A stretch of DNA of 64,000 nt from Brevibacterium sp. RIT 803. GTDB lineage: Bacteria > Actinomycetota > Actinomycetes > Actinomycetales > Brevibacteriaceae. The notes beneath the pieces were generated by a model, which made no database searches, was not told the origin of the DNA, and was given only the letters and a program-made list of their open reading frames with translations. Shown here in pieces: positions 18,047-26,035 of this stretch (positions are counted from its first letter, which is position 1; each line of letters starts with the position of its first letter). The stretch is from positions 558,001 through 622,000 of the forward strand of contig NZ_JAFEMW010000002.1 in NCBI RefSeq assembly GCF_016892625.1. Reading direction: 5' to 3'. The translations under genes and the position numbers were made by a program.

Positions 18047-19996
18047 ATGAACGTCCGAATCACCCCTTTCTGGAAAGCCACCGTCATCACGCTCACCGTG
18101 ATCGGCGTGCTCGTTGCGATGAACCAGGCGTTCTTCTGGAATCCGGGCGGAATCTCGTTGTTGAAAAACGCGTACATGTACGCCGTCCTCGCCGCGTTCC
18201 TTCCCATCGTCTTCATCGTCTTCCCCGCGAAGAAGTCGCAGAACGACAGACCGGTCCCCATCTACGACATCGCGTTGGCCGTCATCACCTTGGCCACCTG
18301 CGCCTACTTCTGCGTCAACGCCGAAAATATCGTGACCCTGGGATGGGACTACGCACCGGTGCCCACTGCCTCGGTGCTGTCGTTCGTGTTCTGGATCATC
18401 GTGCTCGAAGCGCTGCGCCGCACGGCAGGGCTCGTGGTCACGATCATCGCTCTGGTCTTCTCCCTATATCCCATATTCACCGCCTACATTCCCGTCCCGT
18501 TTCTGCAGGGAATCCCCTTCGATATCAAGACTGCTGCACAGATCCACGCCATGGGTGTCGATTCCATCCTGGGGCTGCCCCTCCAGACCGGCGCGACCAT
18601 CCTCGTCGGCTTCCTGCTCTTCGGAGTCGCACTTCAGCACTCCGGCGGAGCGACATTCTTCTACGATCTGGCGATGGGCTTGTTTGGCCGTTTCCGAGGG
18701 GGCTCTGCCAAAGTCTCAGTCATCTCGTCGGCCTTCATGGGAATGATGAGCGGGTCGGCTGTCTCCAACGTGCTCACCACTGGTCCGATGACTATCCCGG
18801 CGATGAAGAAGGCGGGCTTCACCGGACGCTACGCGGCTGGCATCGAAGCGACAGCTGCCACCGGCGGTACGATCATGCCGCCGATCATGGGCACCGCCGC
18901 CTTCCTTATGGTGTCCTTCGTCGGCGTCCCCTACGGACAGATTGCACTTGCCGCTGTCATTCCGGCGCTTCTGTACTACATTGGAATCTTCGTTCAGGCT
19001 GACGCCTATTCTGCCAAGGCGGGTCTGAAAGGCGTTGCGAAGAGTCTTCTTCCCGACGTCGGCAAAGTCGTCGTGCTCGGTTGGGCATATTTGGCTGCCC
19101 TTGTCGGCCTTGTCCTCCTCCTGGTGATCCAGAAGAATGAGAGCCAGGCTCCGTATTGGATCGTTGGGTTCCTCCTCGTCGTGGCGGTCTTCTCCAAGAA
19201 GGACCGCATGAGTATCAAGGGATTCGGCGAGTTCCTCTACAGCTCCGGCAAGACGATTGCCGAGATTCTCGGCATCATCGCCGGCGTCGGCCTGATCGTC
19301 GGTGGCCTGTCGATGACCGGTGTGAGCTTGTCGCTTGCCCGCGAACTCGTCAATGCATTCTCAGGCAACCTTCTTCTTGTCCTGATTGCCGCCGCCATCA
19401 CGTCGTTTGTCCTGGGCATGGGCATGACGGTTTCCGCCGTGTACGTCTTCCTGGCCATCGTCATGGCCCCGGCCCTCGTGGACTTGGGAATCAATCCGAT
19501 CGCCGGTCACCTCTTCGTCATCTACTGGGCTACGGTTTCCTACATCACTCCCCCGGTGGCTCTCGCATCGTTCGCCGCGGCGAACATTGCCCGAACACCA
19601 CCGATGCAGACCTCGCTGACAGCGATGCGCCTCGGCGCAGTGAAGTACGTGGTCCCTTTCGCATTCGTTCTCAATCCCGCCTTGGTCGCACAGGCCCCGC
19701 TGCCCGCCGTTCTCAGCGCCTTCTGCTTCGCCCTCATCGGTGTGTTCTTCCTCGGCTGCGCCTTCGAAGGCTGGCTGGTCATCGTCGGACGGCGTCCGAA
19801 CTGGCTGGTCCGCGCAGTGCTCATCGTGGCAGGACTGCTGACCTTCTCGCCGGAACTCATCTATTGCATCATCGGCATCGTACTCGGTGCAGCCTGCTTC
19901 GTGCTCACTCGATTCTGGAACAAAGGAAGCGACCACCAGGCAATGGAAATCGACAAAGACGCAGAGCGTGAAGAACCCGTATTTGCTGAGAAATAG
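18047..19996 (+). CDS. Fused TRAP transporter permease (DctQM-type, TAXI class)
   Basis: A 649-residue membrane protein in which the small and large TRAP subunits are fused, as is usual for TAXI systems. The large-subunit part contains GVALQHSGGATFFYDLAMG, MMSGSAVSNVLTTGPMTIP and ATGGTIMPPIMGTAAFLM, which are the conserved DctM-like elements. GAGGAA precedes the ATG at 18047. Import is Na+ or H+ driven and needs the divergent TAXI receptor. Many family members carry dicarboxylates or amino acids; the cargo here is unknown. Confidence 0.9.
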   Translation: MNVRITPFWKATVITLTVIGVLVAMNQAFFWNPGGISLLKNAYMYAVLAAFLPIVFIVFPAKKSQNDRPVPIYDIALAVITLATCAYFCVNAENIVTLGWDYAPVPTASVLSFVFWIIVLEALRRTAGLVVTIIALVFSLYPIFTAYIPVPFLQGIPFDIKTAAQIHAMGVDSILGLPLQTGATILVGFLLFGVALQHSGGATFFYDLAMGLFGRFRGGSAKVSVISSAFMGMMSGSAVSNVLTTGPMTIPAMKKAGFTGRYAAGIEATAATGGTIMPPIMGTAAFLMVSFVGVPYGQIALAAVIPALLYYIGIFVQADAYSAKAGLKGVAKSLLPDVGKVVVLGWAYLAALVGLVLLLVIQKNESQAPYWIVGFLLVVAVFSKKDRMSIKGFGEFLYSSGKTIAEILGIIAGVGLIVGGLSMTGVSLSLARELVNAFSGNLLLVLIAAAITSFVLGMGMTVSAVYVFLAIVMAPALVDLGINPIAGHLFVIYWATVSYITPPVALASFAAANIARTPPMQTSLTAMRLGAVKYVVPFAFVLNPALVAQAPLPAVLSAFCFALIGVFFLGCAFEGWLVIVGRRPNWLVRAVLIVAGLLTFSPELIYCIIGIVLGAACFVLTRFWNKGSDHQAMEIDKDAEREEPVFAEK

Positions 19997-20021
19997 GCCC
20001 ACACTCGGTTAGTCTCAGACC

Positions 20022-20737
20022 ATGGTCACGTTGATCCCGCAGCAACCTGATTTCAATGGTTCCACCGCCGAGGAGGCAGTGTGGAATTCCCTGTGCGAGC
20101 AGCTTCCCGACGAGACGACGATGGTTCACGGCCAGCGCCTGACCGGAGACGATAAGGATGTCGAGATCGACATCTTAGTGCTCTGGCCCGGTATCGGCAT
20201 CGCCGTCGTCGAGTCAAGGGCGGTCGGGTCGGAGTCGAGGATGCTCGTTGGATCACACAGGATTCTCAGGGGCACCGCAATCGACTCAAGGTCTCCCCTC
20301 TTGAGCAGGCGATGGTCGCCAAGCACACACTTGTCGACTATCTGCGTACGCGGGTCTCGGCAATGCCGGGCCCCATCAGCCACCTCGCCGTCGTCCCGTA
20401 CACGCAGCTGCCGCCGGATTGGGACCAACCGGATGCGCCGAGGCGGCAGCTCGTCAACTCCACTCAGCTCAATTCGATCGCGGCGGCGATCCCCACTCAG
20501 CTGCGCTTCGACTTCGATCCTGCGCATGACAACCTCAATACACCCCACGAGTTCGCACTGAAGAACCTGCGCCGGACTCATCAAGCGGTGGAGAACGTCA
20601 GCCTCAGAGATCTCCGATCGCGCCGATGCGCTGAGCCGGGAACAGGCGAAGCTCATCAGCATTCTGCGTCATCAGAACCGGGCTGAGATCAGCGGCGGTG
20701 CGGGTTCGGGAAAGACCTGCCTAGCGCTGCTCAAGGC
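20022..20737 (+). pseudogene. NERD/helicase pseudogene, 5' part
   Basis: N-terminal part of a NERD nuclease-domain protein joined to a UvrD-like helicase. It reads MVTLIPQQPDFNGSTAEEAV through IDILVLWPGIGIAVVES. A one-base loss near 20215-20217 then shifts the frame, where the conserved NERD E-x-K lysine should be read (expected VESKGG). A second shift near 20601-20607 restores the original frame, and the Walker A box GGAGSGKTCLALLK follows. The gene stops at the edge of the inserted element at 20738 and resumes at 26036. Without the element and one 9-bp duplication, the two parts total 1,587 bp, equal to 529 codons, which supports a single ancestral gene. Confidence 0.88.
20729..20737. repeat. 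9-bp target-site duplication, left copy
   Basis: GCTCAAGGC directly before the element end TGTGAG. The identical 9 bp follow the other end at 26027-26035. Joining the flanks at one copy restores the helicase reading frame (LALLKAQSLTREGRRVALMC). Confidence 0.9.
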
Positions 20738-20799
20738 TGTGAGCTTCAGCGAAAAATGGCGGTGTTCTTTGATCGCTATGTGGCGGTCACTCGCTTTCC
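20738..20799 (+). repeat. Left terminal inverted repeat (62 bp)
   Basis: Runs from TGTGAGCTTC, through the two conserved blocks TGGCGGTGTTCTTT (from repeat position 20) and GTGGCGGTCACT (from position 43), to GCTTTCC. The spacing of these blocks is the same in the right end and in the solitary copy at 24949, which suggests two transposase contact sites per end. Confidence 0.88.
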
Positions 20800-20825
20800 T
20801 CCGTCATTTTTCGTTGAAGCTCACA
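20738..20825. repeat. 88-bp near-palindrome at the left end
   Basis: The first 25 bp of the element (20738-20762) are repeated in inverted orientation at 20801-20825 with two mismatches, so the left end is a head-to-head pair of element tips. The strand could form a long hairpin. It may record the fusion of two element ends, or be a small palindromic derivative of the same family. Confidence 0.8.
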
Positions 20826-20954
20826 TGGGATTGGTGAGGCACCAATTGATCAAGGTCTGTGGCAAGCGGGCTATTTCACTGAGGTAGGTCGCCCCTTGAC
20901 CATCGGCGACGCGACGGTTTGACTGGAGGCACACCACGACGAGGGGAATAGACG

Positions 20955-21257
20955 ATGAGTTTCACCGGATACGCGTTCATTTACCTTGGCACCGGCGAGG
21001 AGGACCCTGCCGTCGATCGCGCTGTTATTGAGCGAGGCGGATTGCGCACGGTGATCGTAGCAATCCCCGACCGGCATCAGGTCGCGTCCATCGCCGCGGA
21101 GCTCGTGACAGACGGCGCGCAGTCCATCGAGCTTTGTGGGGCATTCGCCGCCGTCGACGTACAGACCGTCCGCGAGGCGATCGGTCCTGCAGTCCCGGTT
21201 GGGGCCGTCCACTTCGACATGGATGCTGCGCCGAAGGTCGCCGCGCTCTTCGGCTGA
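20955..21257 (+). CDS. DUF6506-family small protein
   Basis: A 100-residue protein that matches my recollection of the DUF6506 family: an opening TGYAFIYLGTG strand, a central VIVAIPDRHQVASIAAELV helix, IELCGAF, and a closing VPVGAVHFDMDA. The function of the family is unknown to me. GAGGGG lies 9 nt before the ATG at 20955. It is the first cargo gene of the inserted element and stands alone, followed by a hairpin at 21302-21341. Confidence 0.7.
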   Translation: MSFTGYAFIYLGTGEEDPAVDRAVIERGGLRTVIVAIPDRHQVASIAAELVTDGAQSIELCGAFAAVDVQTVREAIGPAVPVGAVHFDMDAAPKVAALFG

Positions 21258-21301
21258 ATCCACTCATGCGAGTCGACCCGCGCACGCATCTTGACCCCGG
21301 C

Positions 21302-21341
21302 ACGGTCGGCCCTGCGGTAGGCGCCGAAAGGGGCCGACCGT
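21302..21341 (+). terminator. Hairpin terminator candidate after the DUF6506 gene
   Basis: ACGGTCGGCCC at 21302-21312 pairs perfectly with GGGCCGACCGT at 21331-21341 (11 bp, 18-nt loop). It lies 45 bp past the stop codon. No T-run follows, so intrinsic termination is uncertain. Confidence 0.5.
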
Positions 21342-22025
21342 CGATGGTTAAAGGGGCCGCAGTGGCATTAAGGCACCGCCACTCACCGCACAGCGCCTCA
21401 TATCACATGGGTTTGACGCACTTTAGTTGTGAGACACTTTCAACCTTCTTGCGGGTCTAGAAGAAGGCAGCGCTGCGTCGTTCTTCACGGCACCGACAAG
21501 GGCTCTGACGGAAGTGATCGCAAGGCCCAGTGCTATTGAATGTGGAATGCGGGCCACGGCCTATCTGGCGCAGGGCCCCTGAGCGCACCGGATGCGAATT
21601 GCCAAGCAGTAACCTGGCCAATCATCAGGACGAGCACTTCTGCTGTCAGTTCACCGAATAACCAGCTGTCACTTTCGGCTCATAAGCTCGAACTTCATTC
21701 GGTGACGCCTCGGCTCGTTCGAGCCCGGCCCAAGTGGTCAGTCGCAAAGCCTCAGGCCGCTAGAAATGTTCGGAACATTGTCGCAAGAGGCATCAGGGAA
21801 TCAAGAAAGTCTCCCGCTGTCGACTTCTGTACCCAACCGCACGTGGAGTGATTCATTCCACAATCAACACTCGTCACATAGAAAGTACGCTTGTTTTATC
21901 CGTTGTCCTGCCGATTGATTACAGCCCATCGGGAGAATGCCTGACCTGGAGCTTGATCCGTTTTGCGGGCCATCGCGGCCACTGTCCACTCAAGAGCCCT
22001 GAGGAACACCGACCGAAGGACTGTC
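21342..22025. other. Non-coding 5' region of the SulP-carbonic anhydrase gene
   Basis: About 680 bp inside the element without a convincing gene. The plus frame 21540-21851 is open but has low-complexity, arginine- and serine-rich content without any recognised motif or ribosome site. Base composition is less GC-rich than the flanking chromosome, mainly 21840-21930. It probably holds the promoter of the SulP gene; no clear hexamer pair was found. Confidence 0.4.
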
Positions 22026-24284
22026 ATGCATGAACACACCGCAACCACTACGCGATCGCGAAAATTGCCCTCACTACCCTCTCGCGCGAACCTGCGTCGA
22101 GACATCCCCGCCTCACTAGTCGTCTTCCTCGTCGCCTTGCCGCTTTCCCTCGGCATCGCCGTCGCCTCCGGAGCCCCCGTCATGGCAGGACTCATAGCGG
22201 CCGCCGTAGGCGGGATCGTTGCCGGCAGCCTAGGCGGTTCGCCGCTGCAGGTCAGCGGGCCAGCCGCAGGGCTGACCGTGATCGTCGCCGGGCTCATCGA
22301 GCAGTTCGGCTGGCAGGCGACATGTGCCATCACCGTTGCCGCGGGCTGTCTCCAAATCCTGCTGGGTCTCAGCCGGGTGGGCCGATTAGCCCTGGCCATC
22401 TCCCCCGTCGTCGTACACGCCATGCTCGCCGGAATCGGCATCACAATCGTACTGCAGCAATTCCACGTAGTACTCGGCTCCGAACCGGGAAGCAATGCCA
22501 TAGAGAACATCAGCAATCTTCCCGCCAGTTTCACGTCCATGAACCCACTGGCGGTGGTGCTAGGTTCGACTGTGATCGCACTTCTGCTGTTATGGAAGAA
22601 GCTCCCCCGAAAGGTGCAAAAGTTCCCCGGCCAGCTCGTCGCCGTCATCCTTGCCACCGTGCTTTCCCTAGCCTGGGGTGGCTCCGTGGACCGCATCACC
22701 CTGGACGGTTCCCTGCTCGAAGCAGTCGGCGCACCTGTACTACCCGACGGTGCTTGGGGCGCAGTGGGCATCGGGGTCTTGACCATGGCCCTGATCGCCA
22801 GCGTCGAATCTCTGCTGTCCGCTGTAGCAGTCGACAAGATGCAGTTCGGCCCACGAACCCACTTCAACCGCGAGCTCTTCGGTCAGGGCGCTGCCAATGT
22901 CACCTCCGGCCTGTTGGGTGGCCTGCCTGTGACCGGTGTGATCGTTCGCAGCGCCACCAACGTGGAAGCCGGCGCCCGCACCCGTTCATCGTCCATCCTG
23001 CACGGAGTATGGGTCTTGCTCTTCTCTGTCTTCCTTGCACCCGTCATCATGATGATCCCGCAGGCAGTGCTCGCCGGGCTCCTCGTCGTCATCGGTGTGC
23101 AGTTGGTGAAATTCGCCCACATAAAGGCGGCCCTGCGTACAGGCGACTTTCTGATCTATGCCGTGACCGTGACACTTGTAGTGTTCTCGAATCTACTCGA
23201 GGGCGTCCTGGTCGGTCTCGCATTGGCGGTCCTGTTAGTCCTCGTCCGCGTTGTGCGAAGCTCTATCCACGCAGAGCATTCAAGTGATGACGTAGGGCAG
23301 CAGGTATGGACGGTCAACATCGAGGGTTCGTGCAGCTTCCTCACCTTGCCCCGACTCAACCACACGTTGTATTCGGTTCCGGCCGGTGCCAAGGTGACCG
23401 TGCGTCTGGAAGCCGATTTCATCGATCTGTCGGTCTACGAGTCCGTGGCGTCTTGGCGAGCCCAGCACGAAGCCACAGGAGGAAGCGTGACTGTGAAGGA
23501 CCACGGGACGTTTCCGCTAGATGATGCTGCCGACGGGACACCGCGACGTGGAGTCTTCCGATCTTCTGTCAGTAGTGGGTTGGCTCCCTGGAAGCACTGG
23601 CAGGCTCGAACAAACGTCGACGAACCTACCGGCGCGCCAGAGACTCTCCCTGTGCTGCAGGGTGTGGAAAACTACCAGCAGCGGCACGCCGCCATGGTCC
23701 GTGACGACACGGAGGCGATTGCTGGTAGGCAGGATCCAACCACTTTGTTCCTCACGTGTGTGGACTCACGCATCGTGCCCAATGTGATCACCTCGAGCGG
23801 GCCCGGTGACCTGCTCACCGTGCGCAACGTCGGCAACACGGTAGACCGGACTGGTGCCGACCTATCCTTCGAGGCGGCCTTGGAGTTTGCCGTCGACAAT
23901 CTCGCAGTCGACACGATCACCGTATGTGGGCATTCCAACTGCGGTGCGATGCAGGCGCTGCTGACGACCGATCCGACGATCCAACACGATATTGACGACT
24001 ACCCCGTGCGCCGGTGGGTGGATGGAATGCATCACTCCCGTGCTGCCCTCACAGCCGATCACCCGGTGCGCCGGGATGCGGCTGAAGCGGGTTACGGAGA
24101 GGTGGACCAGCTGGCGTTAGTGAATGTCGCGATGCAGCTGGAGACGTTGGCAGCTCACCCCAGGTTGCGCCAACGGGTCGAATCTGGATCGCTCCATTTG
24201 GTGGGCTTGTTCTACGACCTTTCCACGGCCAATGTCACCAGACTCACCGCGATGGGACTCCACCGACGACTACCGATTTCGTAA
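22026..24284 (+). CDS. SulP-family anion permease fused to beta-carbonic anhydrase
   Basis: A 752-residue fusion. Residues 20-420 form a SulP permease: RRDIPASLVVFLVALPLSLG opens helix 1, followed by VSGPAAGLTVIV and LTMALIASVESLLSAVAVDK. A degenerate STAS-like linker follows (to about residue 510). The C-terminal third is a beta-class carbonic anhydrase with all zinc-site elements: CVDSRIVP, and CGHSNCGAMQAL with the His-x2-Cys pair. Such fusions are thought to import bicarbonate and interconvert it with CO2 at the membrane. GAAGGA precedes ATG 22026; an in-frame ATG at 21963 lacks a site. It is the main cargo of the inserted element, and a strong hairpin begins right at its stop. Confidence 0.9.
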   Translation: MHEHTATTTRSRKLPSLPSRANLRRDIPASLVVFLVALPLSLGIAVASGAPVMAGLIAAAVGGIVAGSLGGSPLQVSGPAAGLTVIVAGLIEQFGWQATCAITVAAGCLQILLGLSRVGRLALAISPVVVHAMLAGIGITIVLQQFHVVLGSEPGSNAIENISNLPASFTSMNPLAVVLGSTVIALLLLWKKLPRKVQKFPGQLVAVILATVLSLAWGGSVDRITLDGSLLEAVGAPVLPDGAWGAVGIGVLTMALIASVESLLSAVAVDKMQFGPRTHFNRELFGQGAANVTSGLLGGLPVTGVIVRSATNVEAGARTRSSSILHGVWVLLFSVFLAPVIMMIPQAVLAGLLVVIGVQLVKFAHIKAALRTGDFLIYAVTVTLVVFSNLLEGVLVGLALAVLLVLVRVVRSSIHAEHSSDDVGQQVWTVNIEGSCSFLTLPRLNHTLYSVPAGAKVTVRLEADFIDLSVYESVASWRAQHEATGGSVTVKDHGTFPLDDAADGTPRRGVFRSSVSSGLAPWKHWQARTNVDEPTGAPETLPVLQGVENYQQRHAAMVRDDTEAIAGRQDPTTLFLTCVDSRIVPNVITSSGPGDLLTVRNVGNTVDRTGADLSFEAALEFAVDNLAVDTITVCGHSNCGAMQALLTTDPTIQHDIDDYPVRRWVDGMHHSRAALTADHPVRRDAAEAGYGEVDQLALVNVAMQLETLAAHPRLRQRVESGSLHLVGLFYDLSTANVTRLTAMGLHRRLPIS

Positions 24285-24334
24285 TCCGCCTTCCTCCGGG
24301 CGGTAATAAGTCTCTCCGCCCGGAGGAAGGCGGA
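24285..24334 (+). terminator. Strong 19-bp hairpin terminator after SulP-CA
   Basis: The 19 bp at 24285-24303 pair perfectly with 24316-24334 around a 12-nt loop, starting at the base after the TAA stop. The stem is GC-rich. No T-run follows, so it may act as an mRNA-stabilising or Rho-assisted structure instead of a classical terminator. Confidence 0.75.
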
Positions 24335-24380
24335 CCCGTTCACATGTATGTGATGGGCATCCATATATGCTAGGGACACG

Positions 24381-24548
24381 TTGTCAGGGGAAGTCTTACT
24401 CGCGTTCATTCTTGCCTCCGTCCTGTTGGTTGCCATCCCCGGGCCTAGCGTCATATTCGTTATCGGCCGGTCGCTTTCACTCGGTCGAGGTGGAGGGTTG
24501 ATGATCGGTCTCGGCGGGGCACTAGTCTTGGCTGGCAACAAAGCCTAA
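24381..24548 (+). pseudogene. Truncated LysE/RhtB-family exporter, 5' fragment
   Basis: From TTG at 24381 the frame reads LSGEVLLAFILASVLLVAIPG, with PSVIFVIGRSLSLGRGGGL after it, matching the first helix and the conserved IPGP motif of LysE/RhtB amino-acid exporters. It ends at TAA 24546-24548 after 55 residues, right after AGNKA; a full family member has about 205. The 3' three quarters are absent and replaced by unrelated sequence, so this is a deletion relic within the element. Confidence 0.75.
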
Positions 24549-24669
24549 CGCTCAACACCAATTTCCCATACCCCGGACCCGCTCAAGGGGGTCCTGCACA
24601 GTTGATTGGGTGGTAGAGCCGCACTGTCAGGGCACAGTAACCATACTGCCGATGACGGCGCCAAACCTT

Positions 24670-24715
24670 TTGTCGAGGACGCACCTGAACGATTGTCGAG
24701 GACGCACCTGAACGA
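24670..24715. repeat. 23-bp perfect tandem duplication
   Basis: Positions 24670-24692 and 24693-24715 are identical 23-bp units containing GTCGAGGACGCACCTGAAC. Two copies, no spacer. Its origin is unknown; it lies in the scar region of the element. Confidence 0.85.
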
Positions 24716-24948
24716 CGGGACGATCCGGTTCTCGCTAGTAGCGCGTCAATTATCGCGATTCCTCCTGTCCGATCTAGAGACGCCATCCAACATATGCACG
24801 GTGGGGCCTGCATCTGACTTAGCCACCGCCGATATTGACCATCTGGTTTCCAGCTCGGCAATAGACGCGACCAGGAGTCGCATAACCCTAGGGATACGCG
24901 ACGTCTCATCAATACACCGATTCTGAGCTTTCGGGCCGAACTGAGTTC

Positions 24949-24998
24949 TGTGAGCTTCCGCGACAATTGGCGGTGTTCTGTCAACACTTCGTGGCGGT
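24949..24998 (+). repeat. Solitary internal copy of the element end
   Basis: The 50 bp from TGTGAGCTTCCGCG match the left terminal repeat at 41 of 50 positions by my count. They have the same orientation, and the TGGCGGTGTTCT and GTGGCGGT blocks keep the same spacing. With the right end at 26026 it delimits a 1,078-bp sub-element holding the VOC and SnoaL-like genes. No matching target duplication was found at its left flank. Confidence 0.8.
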
Positions 24999-25087
24999 AC
25001 TGAGTTCACGATCTCCGCATTCTTTTATGGACTACCCGACAAGAATTGAATGTCGAGCTCCCTCCCGCCCTGCGCGACTAGCCCGCA

Positions 25088-25462
25088 TCAATCGTGAAAG
25101 TCTTCAGGCTCCCTTGGAATGCGCCTGGCCATGAGACAGAATCTATTGCCTTCCGGATCCGCGAGGACGTACCAGCTACCTAACGGCACCACGTCAGTTG
25201 GTTTCGCACCTAGAGACAAGAGCCTCTCGAGCTCGTCTGCTTGACTCCGGTCGGTAGGACACAGATCGAGATGCAGAGTTCCATCCGCGAAAGAATTGTC
25301 CGAGCGCTCGAAGAGAATCGTCGGAGCATTCGACGCTCCGGAGATCGCGACTCCAGTTTCGTCCTTGGCCGAAACCTCGTATCCGAGCGCTTCGCACCAA
25401 AATCGGCTCAACCGATCTGGGTCCTGGGCCTTGACAACGAGGTCCCCAATTCGACTCGTCAT
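25088..25462 (-). CDS. VOC-family (glyoxalase/bleomycin-resistance-like) protein
   Basis: A 124-residue VOC protein. It begins with SRIGDLVVKAQDPDRLSRFW and ends with GSWYVLADPEGNRFCLMARR, the two ends of the paired beta-alpha-beta-beta-beta fold. A metal-site His (TLHLDLCP) and an acidic residue near the end are plausible. The likely role is lyase, dioxygenase or ligand sequestration; the substrate is unknown. It is the fourth cargo gene of the inserted element and lies on the opposite strand to the SulP gene. Confidence 0.8.
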   Translation of the reverse strand: MTSRIGDLVVKAQDPDRLSRFWCEALGYEVSAKDETGVAISGASNAPTILFERSDNSFADGTLHLDLCPTDRSQADELERLLSLGAKPTDVVPLGSWYVLADPEGNRFCLMARRIPREPEDFHD

Positions 25463-25551
25463 GGGCCCACCCTACTTCCGACCGAAGGCAACAATGCGGC
25501 ACTAACTCGCGTGTATCCCAGAATGATGAGGCTAGGGACAATTGCGCCAGC

Positions 25552-25899
25552 TTAAGGATCGGCCGTACCCTCGCGGTAGATCCTCGCTCGTGTGATCTTT
25601 CCGGCGTCGAGATCGAAAACCGCAATCAGGTCAGCAGATCTTGCGGCGGCGTCGTGGGTCCATTTCTCGGTCATCTCGATGGCAACAACGTTTCCTCCGT
25701 CGATAGCGCGACGGAGTGTGAGCTGGGGTGTGAGCGTTTCCATTGCGGAGGTGAAAAATTCGCGCAGTTGTCCTTCGGGCACCGTGTAGTCGCCGGTTAC
25801 CCAAGCGGCCGAAGGCGCAAAGTCTGCGAGTAGCGCATCGACGTCGTGATCGTTGAAAGCACTGATATGCCGCTGCACGAGTTTCGGTGTCTGACCCAT
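25552..25899 (-). CDS. SnoaL-like (NTF2-fold) protein
   Basis: A 115-residue protein of the SnoaL/NTF2-like fold. The first helix has LVQRHISAFNDHDVDALLADF, then WVTGDYTVPEGQLREFF, and the final strands VAIEMTEKWTHDA and DLIAVFDLDAGKITRARIY. These are typical of small bacterial polyketide-cyclase-like or unassigned NTF2 proteins. AGGGGA precedes the ATG at 25899 closely. It sits about 90 bp upstream of the VOC gene on the same strand and probably shares its transcript. Confidence 0.8.
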   Translation of the reverse strand: MGQTPKLVQRHISAFNDHDVDALLADFAPSAAWVTGDYTVPEGQLREFFTSAMETLTPQLTLRRAIDGGNVVAIEMTEKWTHDAAARSADLIAVFDLDAGKITRARIYREGTADP

Positions 25900-25964
25900 G
25901 GTTCCCCTTGAAGAATGGTCAGCAACAGCCTACCCTCACCGGCGGATCTCGGGCCTTGATCAAC

Positions 25965-26026
25965 GGAAAGCAAGTGACCGCCACGTTGCGATGAAAGAAC
26001 ACCGCCATTCATTCTTGAATCTCACA
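25965..26026 (-). repeat. Right terminal inverted repeat (62 bp)
   Basis: On the minus strand from 26026 it reads TGTGAGATTC and repeats the two conserved blocks of the left end at the same distances. Most mismatches fall between positions 7 and 17, while positions 18-33 and 43-54 are identical. Confidence 0.88.
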
Positions 26027-26035
26027 GCTCAAGGC
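26027..26035. repeat. 9-bp target-site duplication, right copy
   Basis: GCTCAAGGC, identical to 20729-20737, directly after the element end CTCACA. Confidence 0.9.

Larger units (their letters stand above)
24549..25087. other. Gene-poor scar region inside the element
   Basis: About 540 bp between the LysE fragment and the VOC gene. It holds a small GGACCC/GGGTCC hairpin at 24575-24594, a 23-bp tandem duplication at 24670-24715, and a solitary element end at 24949-24998. The minus frame 24583-24987 is open but shows no recognisable domain and spans the repeats, so I do not call it a gene. Confidence 0.5.
20738..26026. mobile_element. 5,289-bp element with 62-bp TIRs and cargo genes but no visible transposase
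   Basis: The element starts TGTGAG and ends CTCACA and is flanked by a 9-bp direct repeat. Its outer 62 bp are inverted repeats; I count 52 of 62 positions identical. It interrupts the NERD/helicase gene between Lys and Ala codons of the Walker A helix. Inside are a DUF6506 gene, a SulP-carbonic anhydrase gene, a truncated LysE gene, a VOC gene and a SnoaL-like gene. I see no transposase, integrase or resolvase frame. TG...CA termini with repeated subterminal motifs recall IS21-like or Mu-like elements, but this is only a suggestion. It could be a non-autonomous cargo element moved in trans, or a composite that lost its transposase by internal deletion. Confidence 0.85.

Noticed and set aside
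21540..21851. Plus-strand frame of 103 codons upstream of the SulP gene
   Set aside because: Arg/Ser/Pro-rich without domain, no ribosome site, composition like non-coding high-GC sequence.
24583..24987. Open minus-strand frame of 134 codons inside the element, considered as a transposase remnant
   Set aside because: No DDE or helix-turn-helix pattern, spans the 23-bp duplication, and overlaps the solitary element end.
24949..26026. A separate, complete 1,078-bp transposon nested in the element
   Set aside because: Has both end sequences but no matching target duplication and no transposase; treated as part of the larger element with a solitary internal end.
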